NCBI RefSeq assembly: GCF_029867415.1
Contig: NC_081182.1
Coordinates: forward strand, 41,465,462-41,529,461
Reading direction: 5' to 3'
Source: Vicia villosa
Lineage: Eukaryota > Streptophyta > Magnoliopsida > Fabales > Fabaceae
Length of the DNA stretch: 64,000 nucleotides
A program made the position numbers and the translations under genes. This document shows, piece after piece, positions 9,951 through 21,494 of the stretch. The notes beneath the pieces are model-generated. The model had not been told where the DNA came from, did no database searches, and was given only the letters and a program-made list of their open reading frames with translations. The first letter of the stretch is position 1. Each line of letters opens with the position of its first letter.

Positions 9951-11567
9951 CTTCTTCTCCTCCGTCCACCACCATCGTTTCGTCTCCGTCTCTTCTCCTC
10001 TGGTAGCAACTTGCTTTGCGCCACCCAGGTATCACACTTCTCATAGCTTTTAACAAAACCCTAGATGTATCAATGTATCCTTGTGATTCTGAATTTGATG
10101 GAATGCTCTTTTCTTAAGGCCTTTGATATATATATATATATACATAATATTTCTGTTAGCAATTGCCTAGTTCCAGAAACGTGTGATTTTAGGTGATAGG
10201 GTTTGTTCCAGAAACTTCTAAGTGATAGGGTTTTGAGTTCTGTTGAACTGTGAAATGGTGGCTGTTGGATTGTTTGGGGTCTGCTTGTATGGTTTTCACA
10301 AAATATAAATTTAACCTCTTCTTATCTTTTGAGTTCTGTTCCATAGAGAGGCTCTTATTCTTAATTTGTGGTCTCCATTTATGTCCTTAGCCTCTTCTTA
10401 TCTTAGTACAATTGAAATTGTGAGTCTCTTGTTATCTTAGTAGAATTGAAATTGTGAGTAAAGTTTCTTGACTGTTGTATAAGATAGTGGAGGAGGTGCA
10501 ATATTTCTCTACCAATGATGATATATGTAGTGGATTTTGAGGCATGTCGGTATATACATACGTGTAAAGGTATATAACTAGCTAGTACATACATAGCTAT
10601 ATAGATTTTGGAATTTGATAAAATATATATTATATACTTTTATTTATATATAATAACTCTATGATATATATGTTGTGTGTGTATGAGATTGAGAGTGATG
10701 GTATATATTGTACAATAAATTGGCTTGTTCAAGGATGCCATGTACTGTAAAGTATGAGAATGACAGCACATAGAGAAATTAAATAATAAATAATATATAA
10801 TAATAGTAATAATATATACCTTATGAGAGTTGAATTAATGAGGAAGAGAGAAGGTAAAGAATGAAACAAGAGTGAGTTAATGTATATAGACAAGGATGAT
10901 TCATAAGGTTTGCTTTTGAGCAAAAAGTTTTATAGCTTCGTGTTAGTAGTGGTGTATTTAATTAACTGCATCGTGTGTCTTGTGTTAGTAGTGTTAGTAG
11001 TGGTGTATTTAATTAACTGCATCATGAGCTATTCACCCATTCTTATTATAATCATACATTGAATTGAATTTCTTGTATAGGTCTGACTGGATTGATAACT
11101 TTGGATCTCTTTGGAGCTCGTATCATTGACTCTGGTACTACATATTTAGGAGTATGTACACACATCAAACTATTGTTGATTTCCTTTGTTCAATCGATTT
11201 TGTCTTGGTGGTTACTAACTTTGTGAATTTGCTATAGGGGTAACTTGTGTATAGTGAAAGTTTGATCGTTTCCCAGCCTAGTTCGACGTTTGGCGTTTTC
11301 TTGAGTTCGGTAACATCCGAGGTAAATTTCTTTCTCAAATTACTGGTATTATGATGAATTTGTCTGAAATTGTGTGATTATATATGTTACGTTTTATTGC
11401 TTCGGATTCATTCCGTTTATACTTTGCGTTTTGACAGAAACACATTAGTTTTATGTGTTTAGAGAGTTAATATAGGAGGTACTTACTAACTTTGTGAATT
11501 GAATTCGCCATAGGGGTTACTTGTGAAGAGTGGAAGTTTGACCGTTGTTGTTTAGCTTAATTAAGAC
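9951..11567 (+). other. CACTA leader region upstream of the transposase
   Basis: No coding sequence is recognised. There are internal direct repeats: GTTAGTAGTGGTGTATTTAA occurs at about 10943 and again at about 10991. A phrase around CTTTGTGAATT..GCTATAGGGG occurs near 11220 and again, modified, near 11494. A 5' untranslated leader with one or more introns would fit, as in other CACTA elements, but I cannot place splice sites with confidence. Confidence 0.45.
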
Positions 11568-14500
11568 ATGGATAAGACATGGATGAATTCAAACCGATTG
11601 TCGAAAGAGTACGAGAAAGGGGTATGGGAATTTGTTGAGTTTGCGGTTGCGAACTCCAAAGACCCGCTTCGAATGCCGTGTCCTTGCTTGGGTTGCTGTT
11701 ATGCCGGGGGTAAGGTTGACGGGAATCAGTTGGGATCTCATTTACTACGGTTTGGAATTGATAGAAGTTATACATGTTGGACAATGCATGGTGAGAAAAG
11801 TACCGGGAATGCTGGGTCGAGGTGTAATAGGAAGTATGCTTCAAACGACGATTGCACAGACACATACGATTGTGATCGAGTCGAAGAGATTGCAGAAGCG
11901 CTGGAAGAAGATCTAGCGGATTGTCCCAAAATGTTTGAGAGGTTGGTAAGCGATGCAGAGAAACCGTTGTATGATGGTTGTTCAAAATTCACAAGATTGT
12001 CTGCGGTGTTAAAGTTGTACAACTTAAAGGCGGACAATGGATGGTCGGATAAAAGTTTCACAGAGTTATTAGCCCTTATGAAAGATATGCTACCAGAGGA
12101 TAATGTTCTTCCCAATCGAACGTATGAAGCCAAAAAGATGTTGTCTTCTATTGGAATGAGCTATGATAAGATACACGCATGTCCAAACGATTGCGTTTTG
12201 TTTCGAAACGAGTATGCAGCGTTGAATGAGTGTCCTAAATGTGGTGCCCCTCGATATAAGAAAAAGTTGTCTCCTGCTAAAGTCTTATGGTATTTTCCTA
12301 TAATTCCGAGATTTAGACGCATGTATCGTAGTGAGACCGATTCAAGACACTTGACTTGGCATGCAGATGAAAGAATTATTGATGGAAAGTTGCGACATCC
12401 GGCAGACTCACCACAATGGAGTAAAGTTGATACTGAATATCCTGAATTTGGAAAAGAAGCAAGAAACCTTCGGTTGTCATTGTCTACTGATGGAATGAAC
12501 CCGCATGGTATTCAAAGTATCTCGCATAGCACATGGCCTGTGATTCTTATGATTTATAACTTACCTCCGTGGCTATGTATGAAGCGTAAGTACATGATGT
12601 TATCTATGCTAATTTCTGGGCCTAAACAACCAGGGAATGACATAGACGTATACTTGGCACCCTTAATCGAAGATTTAAAGTTTTTGTGGGAGAGAGGTGT
12701 GGAGGTTTACGATGGGTATAGGAAAGAAAGTTTCAACTTGAGGGCGATGTTGTTTGGAACAATTAATGATTTTCCAGCATACGGAAATCTATCCGGGTAC
12801 AGCAACAAGGGTCAAAAGGCGTGTCCTGTTTGTGAAGATGAAACCGATACGACACGATTGGCGCTTTGTCAGAAGAATGTCTTTCTCGGCCATCGTAGAT
12901 TCTTAAATTCTAATCATCACTACCGTGGGTGGAGAAAAGCATTCAATGGAGAGGCCGAACATCGTACAGCCCCGCCTTTTTTGTCAGGTGATCAAATTTT
13001 TGAAAAGGTGAAAGATGTGAGCACTCAGTTTGGCAAGCCTTTTGCACATTCAATTGTCAAGGGTGGGTGGAAGAAGAAGTCAATTTTCTTTGAACTTCCA
13101 TATTGGAAGTCGTTGTACGTAAGACATTTCCTGGATGTTATGCATATTGAAAAAAATGTATTTGACAGCGTTATAGGTACGCTACTCAATATACAAGGAA
13201 AGTCTAAGGATGGCGTTAACATAAGGAATGACATGGTAAACATGGGGATGAGAACTGAATTGGGGCCCGTGACGAAAGGAAGACGAACATATCTGCCACC
13301 TGCTGTTTACACTCTATCTAGAAAGGAGAAGAAAACATTGTGTAAGTTCCTCAGTGAAGTAAAAGTTCCAGAAGGCTACTCTTCAGATATTAGAAGACTT
13401 GTGTCCATGAAAGACCTCAAGTTAAAGAGTTTGAAGACGCATGATTGCCATGTTATAATGGAACATTTTTTACCAATAGGTATACGTTCTATTCTGCCAG
13501 AAAAAGTAAGAAGCGCAATAACTAAGCTGTGTTTCTTCTTCAGGTCTATTTGCAGTAAGGTGGTCGATCCCGCGATCTTACCAACATTGCAAAATGAGAT
13601 AGTTGTTACTTTATGTGATCTTGAAATGTATTTTCCTGCCTCGTTTTTTGACATAATGGTTCATCTAGTCGTTCATCTTGTGAAAGAGACACAACTGTGC
13701 GGACCAGCTTATATGAGATGGATGTACCCTGCTGAACGTTATATGAAAATATTAAAAGGGTACGTGAAAAACAGAAGTCGACCGGAGGGTTGTATTGCCG
13801 AGCGATACGTTGCTGAAGAAGCGGTTGAGTTTTGTACTGAATATCTGTCAAATGTTCAATCAATTGGACTCCCCAAATCTCATATTGTCGAAAAAAAAGA
13901 AGGAAAAAGGCTAATTGGAAATAAAGTTGTGACAGTATCAATGGTCGAACGGGATCAAGTGCACTTGTATGTTCTGCACAATGAGATTGAGGTTGAGCCG
14001 TTTGTTGAAATGCACAAAGTTGTTCTCCGAGATTTAAATCCAAATAGAAATGAGAACTGGATAGTACGAGAGCACAATCGAAGTTTCATACCGTGGTTTA
14101 GAGATCATATTTATTCAAAGTATCGTTCAGATCCTGCTTCAGTAACAGAAAGGTTGAGATGTTTAGCCTATGGTCCATCTGTAATTGTACTTTCTTATAG
14201 CGCATACGCAATTAATGGATACACATTTTATACCAAAGAACAGGATGATAAAAGTACTATGCAAAATAGTGGTGTTACCTTGGTAGCTGAAGCTATGCAC
14301 ATATCAAGTGCGAATGACTTAAATCCGAAATTTGCAAATTTGTCATATTTTGGGGTTATCGAGCGCATTTTGGTGTTTGATTACGCGAAGTTTCAGATTC
14401 CTGTATTTGGTTGCAAGTGGGTTGAAAATAATAGTGGCGTACGAATGGATAAGTCAGGATTTTTGCAAGTGGATCTCAATAGGGTAGGGTACAAAGATGA

Positions 14501-14783
14501 GCCTTTCATTCTAGCCTCTCAAGCTAAACAAGTGTTCTATGTCAATGATCCGACAAGTACGAAATGGTCTATAGTGCTTTTATCTAACAAAATAGTTGAT
14601 GAAAAAATTGAAGATCAAGGTGATATTGGTGTTGGCATTGAATCTTGTACAAGAAACGATCAAAATGAGAATGAATCTTGTATTAGAAATGATCATAATG
14701 AGGGTATTTGGATCAATCCAACCGTCCGCATTGTTAAGAGACGCGTAGTACACAAACCTACCAAGAAAAGAAAGAGACGTTAG
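11568..14783 (+). CDS. CACTA transposase, TNP2/TNPD type
   Basis: This single open frame of 1071 residues encodes the cut-and-paste transposase. In order it shows: the N-terminal transposase-associated domain (about 1-80, with cysteine pairs CPCLGCC); a linker; the zinc-binding stretch CPNDCVLFRNEY..CPKCGAPRY near 205-228; the Transposase_21 catalytic region (about 230-500, including LSLSTDGMNPHG and SNKGQKACPVCEDET); a DUF4218-type region (about 620-760, HDCHVIMEHFLPIGIR and MYPAERYMKILKGYVKNRSR); a DUF4216-type region near 950-1010; and a basic tail KRRVVHKPTKKRKRR, a likely nuclear signal. The chosen ATG is the first in frame and is followed by the expected domain start. No stops or frameshifts are visible. 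The TNP1-like partner gene starts about 460 bp downstream on the same strand. Confidence 0.93.
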   Translation: MDKTWMNSNRLSKEYEKGVWEFVEFAVANSKDPLRMPCPCLGCCYAGGKVDGNQLGSHLLRFGIDRSYTCWTMHGEKSTGNAGSRCNRKYASNDDCTDTYDCDRVEEIAEALEEDLADCPKMFERLVSDAEKPLYDGCSKFTRLSAVLKLYNLKADNGWSDKSFTELLALMKDMLPEDNVLPNRTYEAKKMLSSIGMSYDKIHACPNDCVLFRNEYAALNECPKCGAPRYKKKLSPAKVLWYFPIIPRFRRMYRSETDSRHLTWHADERIIDGKLRHPADSPQWSKVDTEYPEFGKEARNLRLSLSTDGMNPHGIQSISHSTWPVILMIYNLPPWLCMKRKYMMLSMLISGPKQPGNDIDVYLAPLIEDLKFLWERGVEVYDGYRKESFNLRAMLFGTINDFPAYGNLSGYSNKGQKACPVCEDETDTTRLALCQKNVFLGHRRFLNSNHHYRGWRKAFNGEAEHRTAPPFLSGDQIFEKVKDVSTQFGKPFAHSIVKGGWKKKSIFFELPYWKSLYVRHFLDVMHIEKNVFDSVIGTLLNIQGKSKDGVNIRNDMVNMGMRTELGPVTKGRRTYLPPAVYTLSRKEKKTLCKFLSEVKVPEGYSSDIRRLVSMKDLKLKSLKTHDCHVIMEHFLPIGIRSILPEKVRSAITKLCFFFRSICSKVVDPAILPTLQNEIVVTLCDLEMYFPASFFDIMVHLVVHLVKETQLCGPAYMRWMYPAERYMKILKGYVKNRSRPEGCIAERYVAEEAVEFCTEYLSNVQSIGLPKSHIVEKKEGKRLIGNKVVTVSMVERDQVHLYVLHNEIEVEPFVEMHKVVLRDLNPNRNENWIVREHNRSFIPWFRDHIYSKYRSDPASVTERLRCLAYGPSVIVLSYSAYAINGYTFYTKEQDDKSTMQNSGVTLVAEAMHISSANDLNPKFANLSYFGVIERILVFDYAKFQIPVFGCKWVENNSGVRMDKSGFLQVDLNRVGYKDEPFILASQAKQVFYVNDPTSTKWSIVLLSNKIVDEKIEDQGDIGVGIESCTRNDQNENESCIRNDHNEGIWINPTVRIVKRRVVHKPTKKRKRR

Positions 14784-15240
14784 TGATAAAGGTAATAGTA
14801 TACATAGTCCGACTAATTTGTTTTATTCAATTTGGTGCATATTCTCGTTTTGTACATAACTTTTGAACCATGTATCCGCTTGTTGACTTCTTTACATGTA
14901 ACTATACTATTTTGACGATTCCGGAGCTGCTCATGCACTTATCTTTACATTTCGGGACTATTTTTTTATCGGTTTTGCTTCTGCCCGTAATCAAAAGTCG
15001 GGCTTAGGGTCTGAATTTCGGAAAACCGACTTTGTTTTTGAGTCCGTGGCGACGTTTTACCATAGCCATGTAAATTTCGTTCAATTCCGATAACTTTCTT
15101 TTTTTACGCTTATTTTGATTTGTACCGATTTCGTTTCCGATTTACTTGTACATGCATGGTTTGACTTCCATTTGACTTGTATAGATTGTTAGCTTATTAA
15201 TAGTGTACTAATGTGCTTTAGTTTGTTTGATACAGGTTCA
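14784..15240 (+). other. Spacer between the two CACTA genes
   Basis: This is non-coding. It ends with TTTGATACAG directly before the short GTTC and the start ATG of the next gene, so a 5' untranslated intron with its acceptor at about 15235 is possible. Confidence 0.45.
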
Positions 15241-18200
15241 ATGGCTTCAGATAGAGATGCTCCACCTGAAAACCCACCTGAAAACTTACAAGAAAACTCA
15301 CAAGAAAGAGTTGCTTCGGATACAAATGCTCCACCTGATACTGAAGCAAAAGAGGTTGCACGAGGCATCACTATTATGAGGGGAATCATACGACATAGAG
15401 ACCAAGGATTAGTATACCGATTGGAATGGAATTCTGATAAACAACCAATTGGTCCTAATTCTGCAAAGTTGACAAGTTATATTGGTACACTTGTCCGTAT
15501 GCATATTCCGGTCTCCATAGCTACCTGGAAATCGAAAACGAAAAATTTAGAATTGGAGGAGAAAAAACAAGCGATTTGGGAAGAGCTTCAGGTATATATC
15601 ATATATGGTTAATTGTTGTTATTATCTTGACGATAAATTGTTTAAATTATTTATACTAACACACTATGCGTACGTTTTTTTGCAGAGGACTTTTGAGATA
15701 CCAGATGAACGTAAAAGCTACATACTTAGTTTGGCCGGCAAGAGATATAGAGGGTGGAAAAGTTTTTTGACAAACACCTATCTTAAGGATAAAGATGGAA
15801 AATTTCTTGAAGATGCACCGGGACGGCCAACAAAGTATGCGACCTTCATTGATGAAGCAGATTGGGCTGAGTTTGTAAAGCAAAGAGATGAAGCTTTTCA
15901 GAAAAAGAGTGCCACGAATAGGGAGAGAGCATCCAAACCCGCGTATCCATACAAAAAAGGGCGTTTGGGATATGCACGCTTAGAGGATAAAATTGTAAGT
16001 AAATAGAAATTCGATTTAATTAATTGTCTACATGTGCATGTTTTAATTGACGATTTTATCGTTTGTGTCAATGCATAGTTGGAGGAGACTAAAAGTGAGG
16101 AAGCTTCACTTCCTGTACATGTGTTGTGGAAGGAAGCTCGTGTGGGCAAGAATCACGCTGTCGATCCCGATGTTCAGAGAGTTTATACTGAATGTGTAAG
16201 TATAATACTGTGTCTTTAATTAAATCAAATGTTTTTTAATATATAAATGACTTTTTATCTCCACTAATAATTATTTAAATGTAAATGAATTACAGGAGAC
16301 CTTGTCGCAATCGGCATCCACCGGTGAGGAGAGCGTACTTAGTAGAGTACTAGATGCTCCCGAGTATCCCGGTCGGGTGAGGGGTAAGGGTCATGGTGTG
16401 ACTCCAACCTCTTTTTATAAGAGTTCTAGGAGAAGATCAAATCTTACCAATGAAGAAGTGTTGCAAAAGTTGCAGGAATTGCAAGCACAGGTCTCTGAAT
16501 TGCAAAGAGATAAAGATATGTATATGAGAGAAAAGTGCAACACTTCATCGGTGAGAGAAACTAGTGATAAGGCTAGTATCAACTATCAAAAGAAATTTCC
16601 CGAGGTAATTATAAGTTTTTTTCCTTACAAACTGTTCTATTTTATTAATGATAATGACTTTATATTTACTTTTGGTTTAGGGCATTTCATCTTGCCAACT
16701 ATACTTATCGGAACCGAATTATCGACTAGTTGGCAAGGGAAAAGTGCACAACACTTCGGGAGATTTACTTCACCACAGACCGCTCCCGGATGGACACCTG
16801 AAAGTATCGGTGGATGTTGTATTAGATCGTGATGCGATTCTACCGGTACCTGACATGGTCTCAGAGACGACATTGCTGCGAGATGCAATAGGATCGTTTG
16901 TTGCATGGCCCTCGGAGCTCATTACCATTAGTGATGAGGTAAATTGAAAACGATTATGAATCATTTAGTTTTCGAATGTCAATTCTAAACCGTTTATTAA
17001 TTATGTTTTACATTTTATTTTTAGACTGCTCCTATAAAACCCGCAATTAAGGGTAAAGGGATTTTACAGGAGGAGGAGTCTGTTGCATCGCTAAAAGAGG
17101 TACATTTAAAGTGTTAATATATAATCTGAATCAAAATATGCATGATTTTATATTTTACCTAACTTATATGATTTTTAGGCATCCGCTCGGGAGTCACAAC
17201 AAGTGACGCAGCAGGTTCGTAGCGTACCACCCAGTGGTCCTCCGAAGCAAGCGGCAAGAAAAGGCGGTGCTTTTGTGCCTCGATACCGGGCGACACTCGC
17301 AACAATGGTTGATATGTCCGATATGAAGGATGGTGCTTTACGGGAAATCGATATGGATGAAAGTGTCTTCGGTATTGAGTTCAAGTCACATATTACAATT
17401 GAAGACTTGCAAGAGATTTTTAACCATGATCAACTAGGCGTCAGTAATATGCAATCATACATCCGGTAATATTCACTCATCCGATATATTATTTAATTAG
17501 TCCCACAATATAATTTATTTACACTTTTCAATGAAAAGAATCTAATGTTTATTATGTTTTTATTTAAGGTTGTTGTATGACAGAGTGTTGCGCGGGACTG
17601 CATTGTCTAACAGATTCCGGTTCGTGTCTTCCGCCCATTGCAGCGGAATGGAAATTGTTTCGGATCCGGAATCTGTTAGACAGCGCTTAGTCGATAGATT
17701 CATGTCCACCGGCAATACAGAATGTCTGCATCTTTGGGCGTATAATACCCGACCAGTAGGGTTAGTTTCTCATTCTTTATTCATCTAATCTCTGTTTCTT
17801 TAGTGTATAGCAATATTTTCATATAACCTATTGTTTTAATTTATAGAGCACACTGGTTGCTGCTTGCTATCAACCCGATAAGGGAAGTCGTGTATTATCT
17901 GAATTCGGTAAGGGGTGAATGGACCAATTATCCGGCCATGAAGGAAATCGTTGATTTGTAAGTGGGATCGTTCTAAATATATATTCGTGTATATTTATAT
18001 ATTTACTTATTTGTGGGATTGATCTAAACATATGCTTTTATATATTTGTTAATTAGATCAATACAAGTATTCCGTAGTCAACGGGACGCACAGGTATCCC
18101 GGACTAAATCAAACAACATCACCTGGATCGAAGTGCAGGTACATTACTTTTCACAAATTTGCTTATAATATTTATGCTACTTGGTAAAACAAGACAACTT

Positions 18201-18516
18201 ATATAGAATCTTATTTGTTTTTCTATGTAGTGTCCGCTACAGCGTAACAGTTCAGACTGCGGATACTTTGTATTGAGGTTTATGAAAGAAATCATTCAGG
18301 CGAATCAATTAGAGATTCCTCCCACGGTATAAAGTTATAACTTAAGATAATTTCATATAATTTATTACATTTACCTAAATATATTATTCATATTATGTTT
18401 TTGTTTTATAGTACCTTGACGAATTCCGTGCTGCTGGGTACTCGAAGCTAAAGTTAGAAGAAATCAAAGAGGAATTGTGTCAATTTTATATTAAGCTATT
18501 TTTCATGCAGATTTGA
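15241..18516 (+). CDS. CACTA TNP1-like protein with C-terminal Ulp1-type (C48) protease domain, 12 exons
   Basis: Exons by splice signals and unbroken frame: 15241-15591, 15686-15994, 16079-16195, 16296-16604, 16681-16938, 17025-17099, 17179-17465, 17569-17760, 17847-17957, 18057-18138, 18231-18326, 18412-18516. They total 2292 bases, about 763 residues, and all introns are GT..AG. The N-terminal half resembles the plant En/Spm accessory protein (YRLEWN..QPIGPN, GKRYRGWKSFL, RRRSNLTNEEV followed by a short coiled coil). The middle has CQLYL..LVGKGKV..TSG and VAWPSELI. The C-terminal fifth matches the SUMO-protease fold: histidine in GAHWLLLAI and cysteine in QRNSSDCGYFV. The position of the catalytic aspartate appears to be Asn (YYLNS). 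It would bind subterminal motifs and assist transposition; whether the protease works is open. Confidence 0.85.
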
Positions 18517-18759
18517 ACTATAATATTGTTGATTTTGTAATGATGTATATATATAATTTTGTAATGATGTATATATATAATTTTGGATATTATAATGGTA
18601 TATATTAGTATATATATTGTCTTACTGATGGCTGAAATAATATAGTCGAAAATATATTACAGGTCGAAAATATATTACAGGTCGAAAATATTACAGGTCG
18701 AAAACATTACAGGTCGACTGGGAGGATTAAATTATAGGCTGCACATAAAAATACCTCAT
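18517..18759 (+). other. 3' region of the CACTA gene
   Basis: AT-rich sequence follows the stop codon, with a repeated GTAATGATGTATATATATAA and three short copies of ATTACAGGTCGAAAA near 18655-18710. It contains no coding sequence. Confidence 0.5.
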
Positions 18760-19281
18760 TTAGCAACTACAGCGCTTCTTAAAAGCGCTCTTAAAGGTCC
18801 ACATACTAGAGCGCTTCTTAGTAAAAGCGCTGGCAAAGACCAGTAAAAAAGCAAAAAAAATTAAAAAATTACGCAGCATACAAAAGCGCTTTTGGAAAAG
18901 CGCTCTGGTAGGCCCCCCTATGAGAGCGCTTTTTCTGGAAAAAGCGCTCTCATAGGGGGGCCTACCAGAGCGCTTTTCCAAAAGCGCTTTTGTATGCTGC
19001 GTAATTTTTTAATTTTTTTTGCTTTTTTACTGGTCTTTGCCAGCGCTTTTACTAAGAAGCGCTCTTAAAGGGGGGTCTACCAGAGCGCTTTTTCCAGGAA
19101 AGCGCTCTTATAGGGGGTCCTACCAGAGCGCTTTTTTCAGGAAAGCGCTCTTAAAGGGGGGGTCTACCAGAGCGCTTTTAAAAGCGCTTTCGTAGCCTAC
19201 GCCAGCGCTGGCTTTGGCAGCGCTTTAAAGCGCTGTTAAAGGCCAAAAAAAGCGCTGTGAAAGCCCTTGTACGGCGTAGTG
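18760..19281. repeat. CACTA right subterminal array
   Basis: Dense AGCGCTTTT and AAAAGCGCT motifs in both orientations are separated by GGGGGG-rich spacers, ending in the terminal inverted repeat and the TAT duplication. They mirror the left array. Confidence 0.85.
18808..19065. repeat. Perfect 127-bp inverted repeat with 4-base loop
   Basis: The left arm 18808-18934 and right arm 18939-19065 are exact reverse complements when compared base by base, including poly-A/T runs of 6, 8 and 6 bases. The loop is CTGG. The arms contain several AGCGCT subterminal motifs and the unique stretch around ACGCAGCATAC. Transcription through it would give a long hairpin RNA. Confidence 0.9.
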
Positions 19282-19284
19282 TAT

Positions 19285-20840
19285 TTTCTTTTAATTAATA
19301 CAAAGCTTCATAGTTTGTTTATATACATCTCTGTTACACTATGCTACAAAACATGAGAAAACATTTGTACGACAATTAACTAATTCTACTATTAGAAATT
19401 AACTTCTAACAACCATTCACCATAAAAAAATTGTCTTGTGTGGACTTGACTAGAATTTCTCCACGGGTGGAATTGAGAATTTGAGGTTTTACTGTAGGAC
19501 AGACAACTCTCAAAACTGTTTCAAGTAAAATGATTAAATATGAGAAAATATGTTCTGACAATCAACACCCAATCATACCATTTATTTTTGACACTTTTGA
19601 TTTTCTAACACCCGAAGGAGTTGAATTTTACATAGTCCAAAGGCTTACGAATTACAATATTGTATCTCTTAGGTCTATGAATGTACAATAGTTTTTTAAA
19701 GGATTGACTTTCTAATCTAAAAAAGAATATTGGCGCAGTTTCTCAATAAATTTATTTATTAAATTTTTCATTAATTAAATAAAAAAACACCTTAAAGAAC
19801 GTCTAGATGTATTTTTTTTCTATTAATTAATTGTAATTATATAGTAGTTAACAACACAAATTTTCTTACTCTATCACCTATATTAAAGAAAGATGAATAT
19901 TACTTTAATTAAATTATCCCAAGAGAAATATTAGTAAAAGACATATGTAGGACTAATAAGTTGTTTGGGGACCATAACTCAATTCTTAGCAAGTAATACC
20001 CCCTTAAATCATTAGGAACTACTCAAAAGTTAGTAAAAGACATCTATAGAACCTTTCTCAAAGATTTCACTATATAGGCTTATTAATGGGCAACAAAAGT
20101 TAACATTAATTACTTATGATCCAGCGTGAATCGACTCCCATGATTCCTTGTCAAATTCAGAAAGAAAACAAAAAATTCCCCGCAATATCTAACTCTACAG
20201 TTTGTTGGAATGAGAAAAAAAAAATCCAAAATCGCAAATATATTATACCTCTATAAATGTCTTAACATTTTGAATTGTTTATTAATTATAGAATACATTT
20301 GCACAATCTAATCACACATTTTAACTTCTAAAATAATGATCAAACTACCAACAATCTAATATACTATGCAAAAAATAAATGAATGAAATCCTTCGCAGAT
20401 AATTTTAATTCTACAAATTGAAACCTATAGCACTATCATCAAACTCCAACATGCATGTTGAGATCATAAATTTGTTAAAATATTTATAGTTGATTTTCTT
20501 GTTATGGTTGAAATATCTTCGTGGCATATAAAAACTACAAAGCTATAATAACTTCAAAATGGTTCACTACACTTCATGCACCATAAACTAAAGACATTAA
20601 TGTCATCAGTACATCAACTGGAGCTGATGGCTCACTACACTTCAAAGAATATGTGTGAAAGACTTGCTTGTCTTATGGTGTCTGCCAATTCTACCGCGAT
20701 CTTGGAGAGGTAATATACATATTCATATAATTTTAAATTTCAGTCCACAGCCGCGATTACAGACACAATATAAGCATGTGTCTGCAACGTAACTGCAATC
20801 ACGATGTAACTACTAACTAGTGTGGTTATTGGAATTTTTT
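19285..20840. other. Intergenic region
   Basis: AT-rich DNA without a convincing gene. The first few hundred bases may continue the copia LTR interrupted by the CACTA insertion (see 9301-9403), but no clear LTR end is visible. Confidence 0.4.
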
Positions 20841-20843
20841 CAG

Positions 20844-21460
20844 TGATTCCATCACCTGAGGGAAAGAGGAGCATGATGAATCTAGCACAAAAGGATGGTA
20901 ACAAATTTTTGTGCAAGTATAAGTGCATCAGCTAGGAATAGATGGACCACACTTTCAGCTTTGAATGAGATTGGAGTCAGAGTTACTGTTAGAAAGAGTA
21001 CAAATCCTGGTCAGCCTAATGGTATTGTGCTAAGTGCAGCTGCTACCATTTGGTCTCCTCTTCCTCCACAAACTGTTTTCAATTTCTTCAAAGATGAAAG
21101 GAAAAGATCTCAGGTTTGTTATATACTTTTAGTTACTAGTATTATTTTATGTTACCTATAATGGCCTTAGAATTAAAGGCTTTTTTAATGTTACCTATAA
21201 CTTCTTTTTTTAAAATTTTTCTTAATCATCTATAATGAACACAAACTTCATTTATTTAATTTATTTATTTTATCCATTTTGTATTTCATTCTCAAGTTCC
21301 AAGCTCAACAAGCTCAAACATGCTCAAACACTAACATAGGAAATAATGGTGGAGGATCATTGATAAGAGTTGCATTTCAAATAATGGTAATCAGTTTACC
21401 ATCTGCTAAACTTAACATGGAGTCTGTTGCAACTGTGAAAGGACTTATTGGCGAGGACCG
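20844..21460 (+). pseudogene. HD-ZIP IV (START-domain) gene fragment
   Basis: Two exon-like pieces resemble the C-terminal half of class IV homeodomain-leucine zipper proteins (ATML1, PDF2 and HDG group). The first (20844-21113) reads IPSPEGKRSMMNLAQK, then, after a one-base shift caused by an extra G near 20895, TNFCASISASARNRWTTLSA, VRKSTNPGQPNGIVLSAA and FNFFKDERKRSQ before a splice donor. The second (about 21296-21460) reads GGGSLIRVAFQIMVISLPSA and KLNMESVATVKGLI, the family's C-terminal motif. About 130 residues that normally lie between them are missing, as are the homeodomain, zipper and main START domain. The frameshift and deletion make it a dead fragment. Confidence 0.85.
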
Positions 21461-21494
21461 TACGGAACATAAAAACTGCTATGAATTGCTCTAG

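Larger units (their letters stand above)
9404..19281. mobile_element. Apparently autonomous CACTA (En/Spm) transposon
   Basis: The left end reads CACTACGCCAAATTTGGC and the right end, reverse-complemented, CACTACGCCGTACAAGGGC. Both are flanked by the 3-bp duplication TAT (9401-9403 and 19282-19284). The 9878-bp element contains both expected genes on the plus strand: an uninterrupted 1071-residue TNP2-type transposase and a 12-exon TNP1/Ulp1-like gene. Both subterminal zones are filled with AAAAGCGCT-type motifs. With intact ends, a clean target duplication and no visible stop codons in either gene, it could still be active. Confidence 0.93.

Noticed and set aside
9654..10053. Two overlapping frames of 116-130 codons near the CACTA left end
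   Set aside because: They run through subterminal motifs and a TCGGTCCTCCG tandem repeat. They have no family features and overlap each other.
11557..14043. Several minus-strand frames of 90-145 codons across the transposase
   Set aside because: They are antisense shadows of the 1071-residue transposase and lack any recognisable domain.
18760..18981. 73-codon minus-strand frame across the CACTA right end
   Set aside because: It is a product of the hairpin and the repeated AGCGCT motifs, not a protein.
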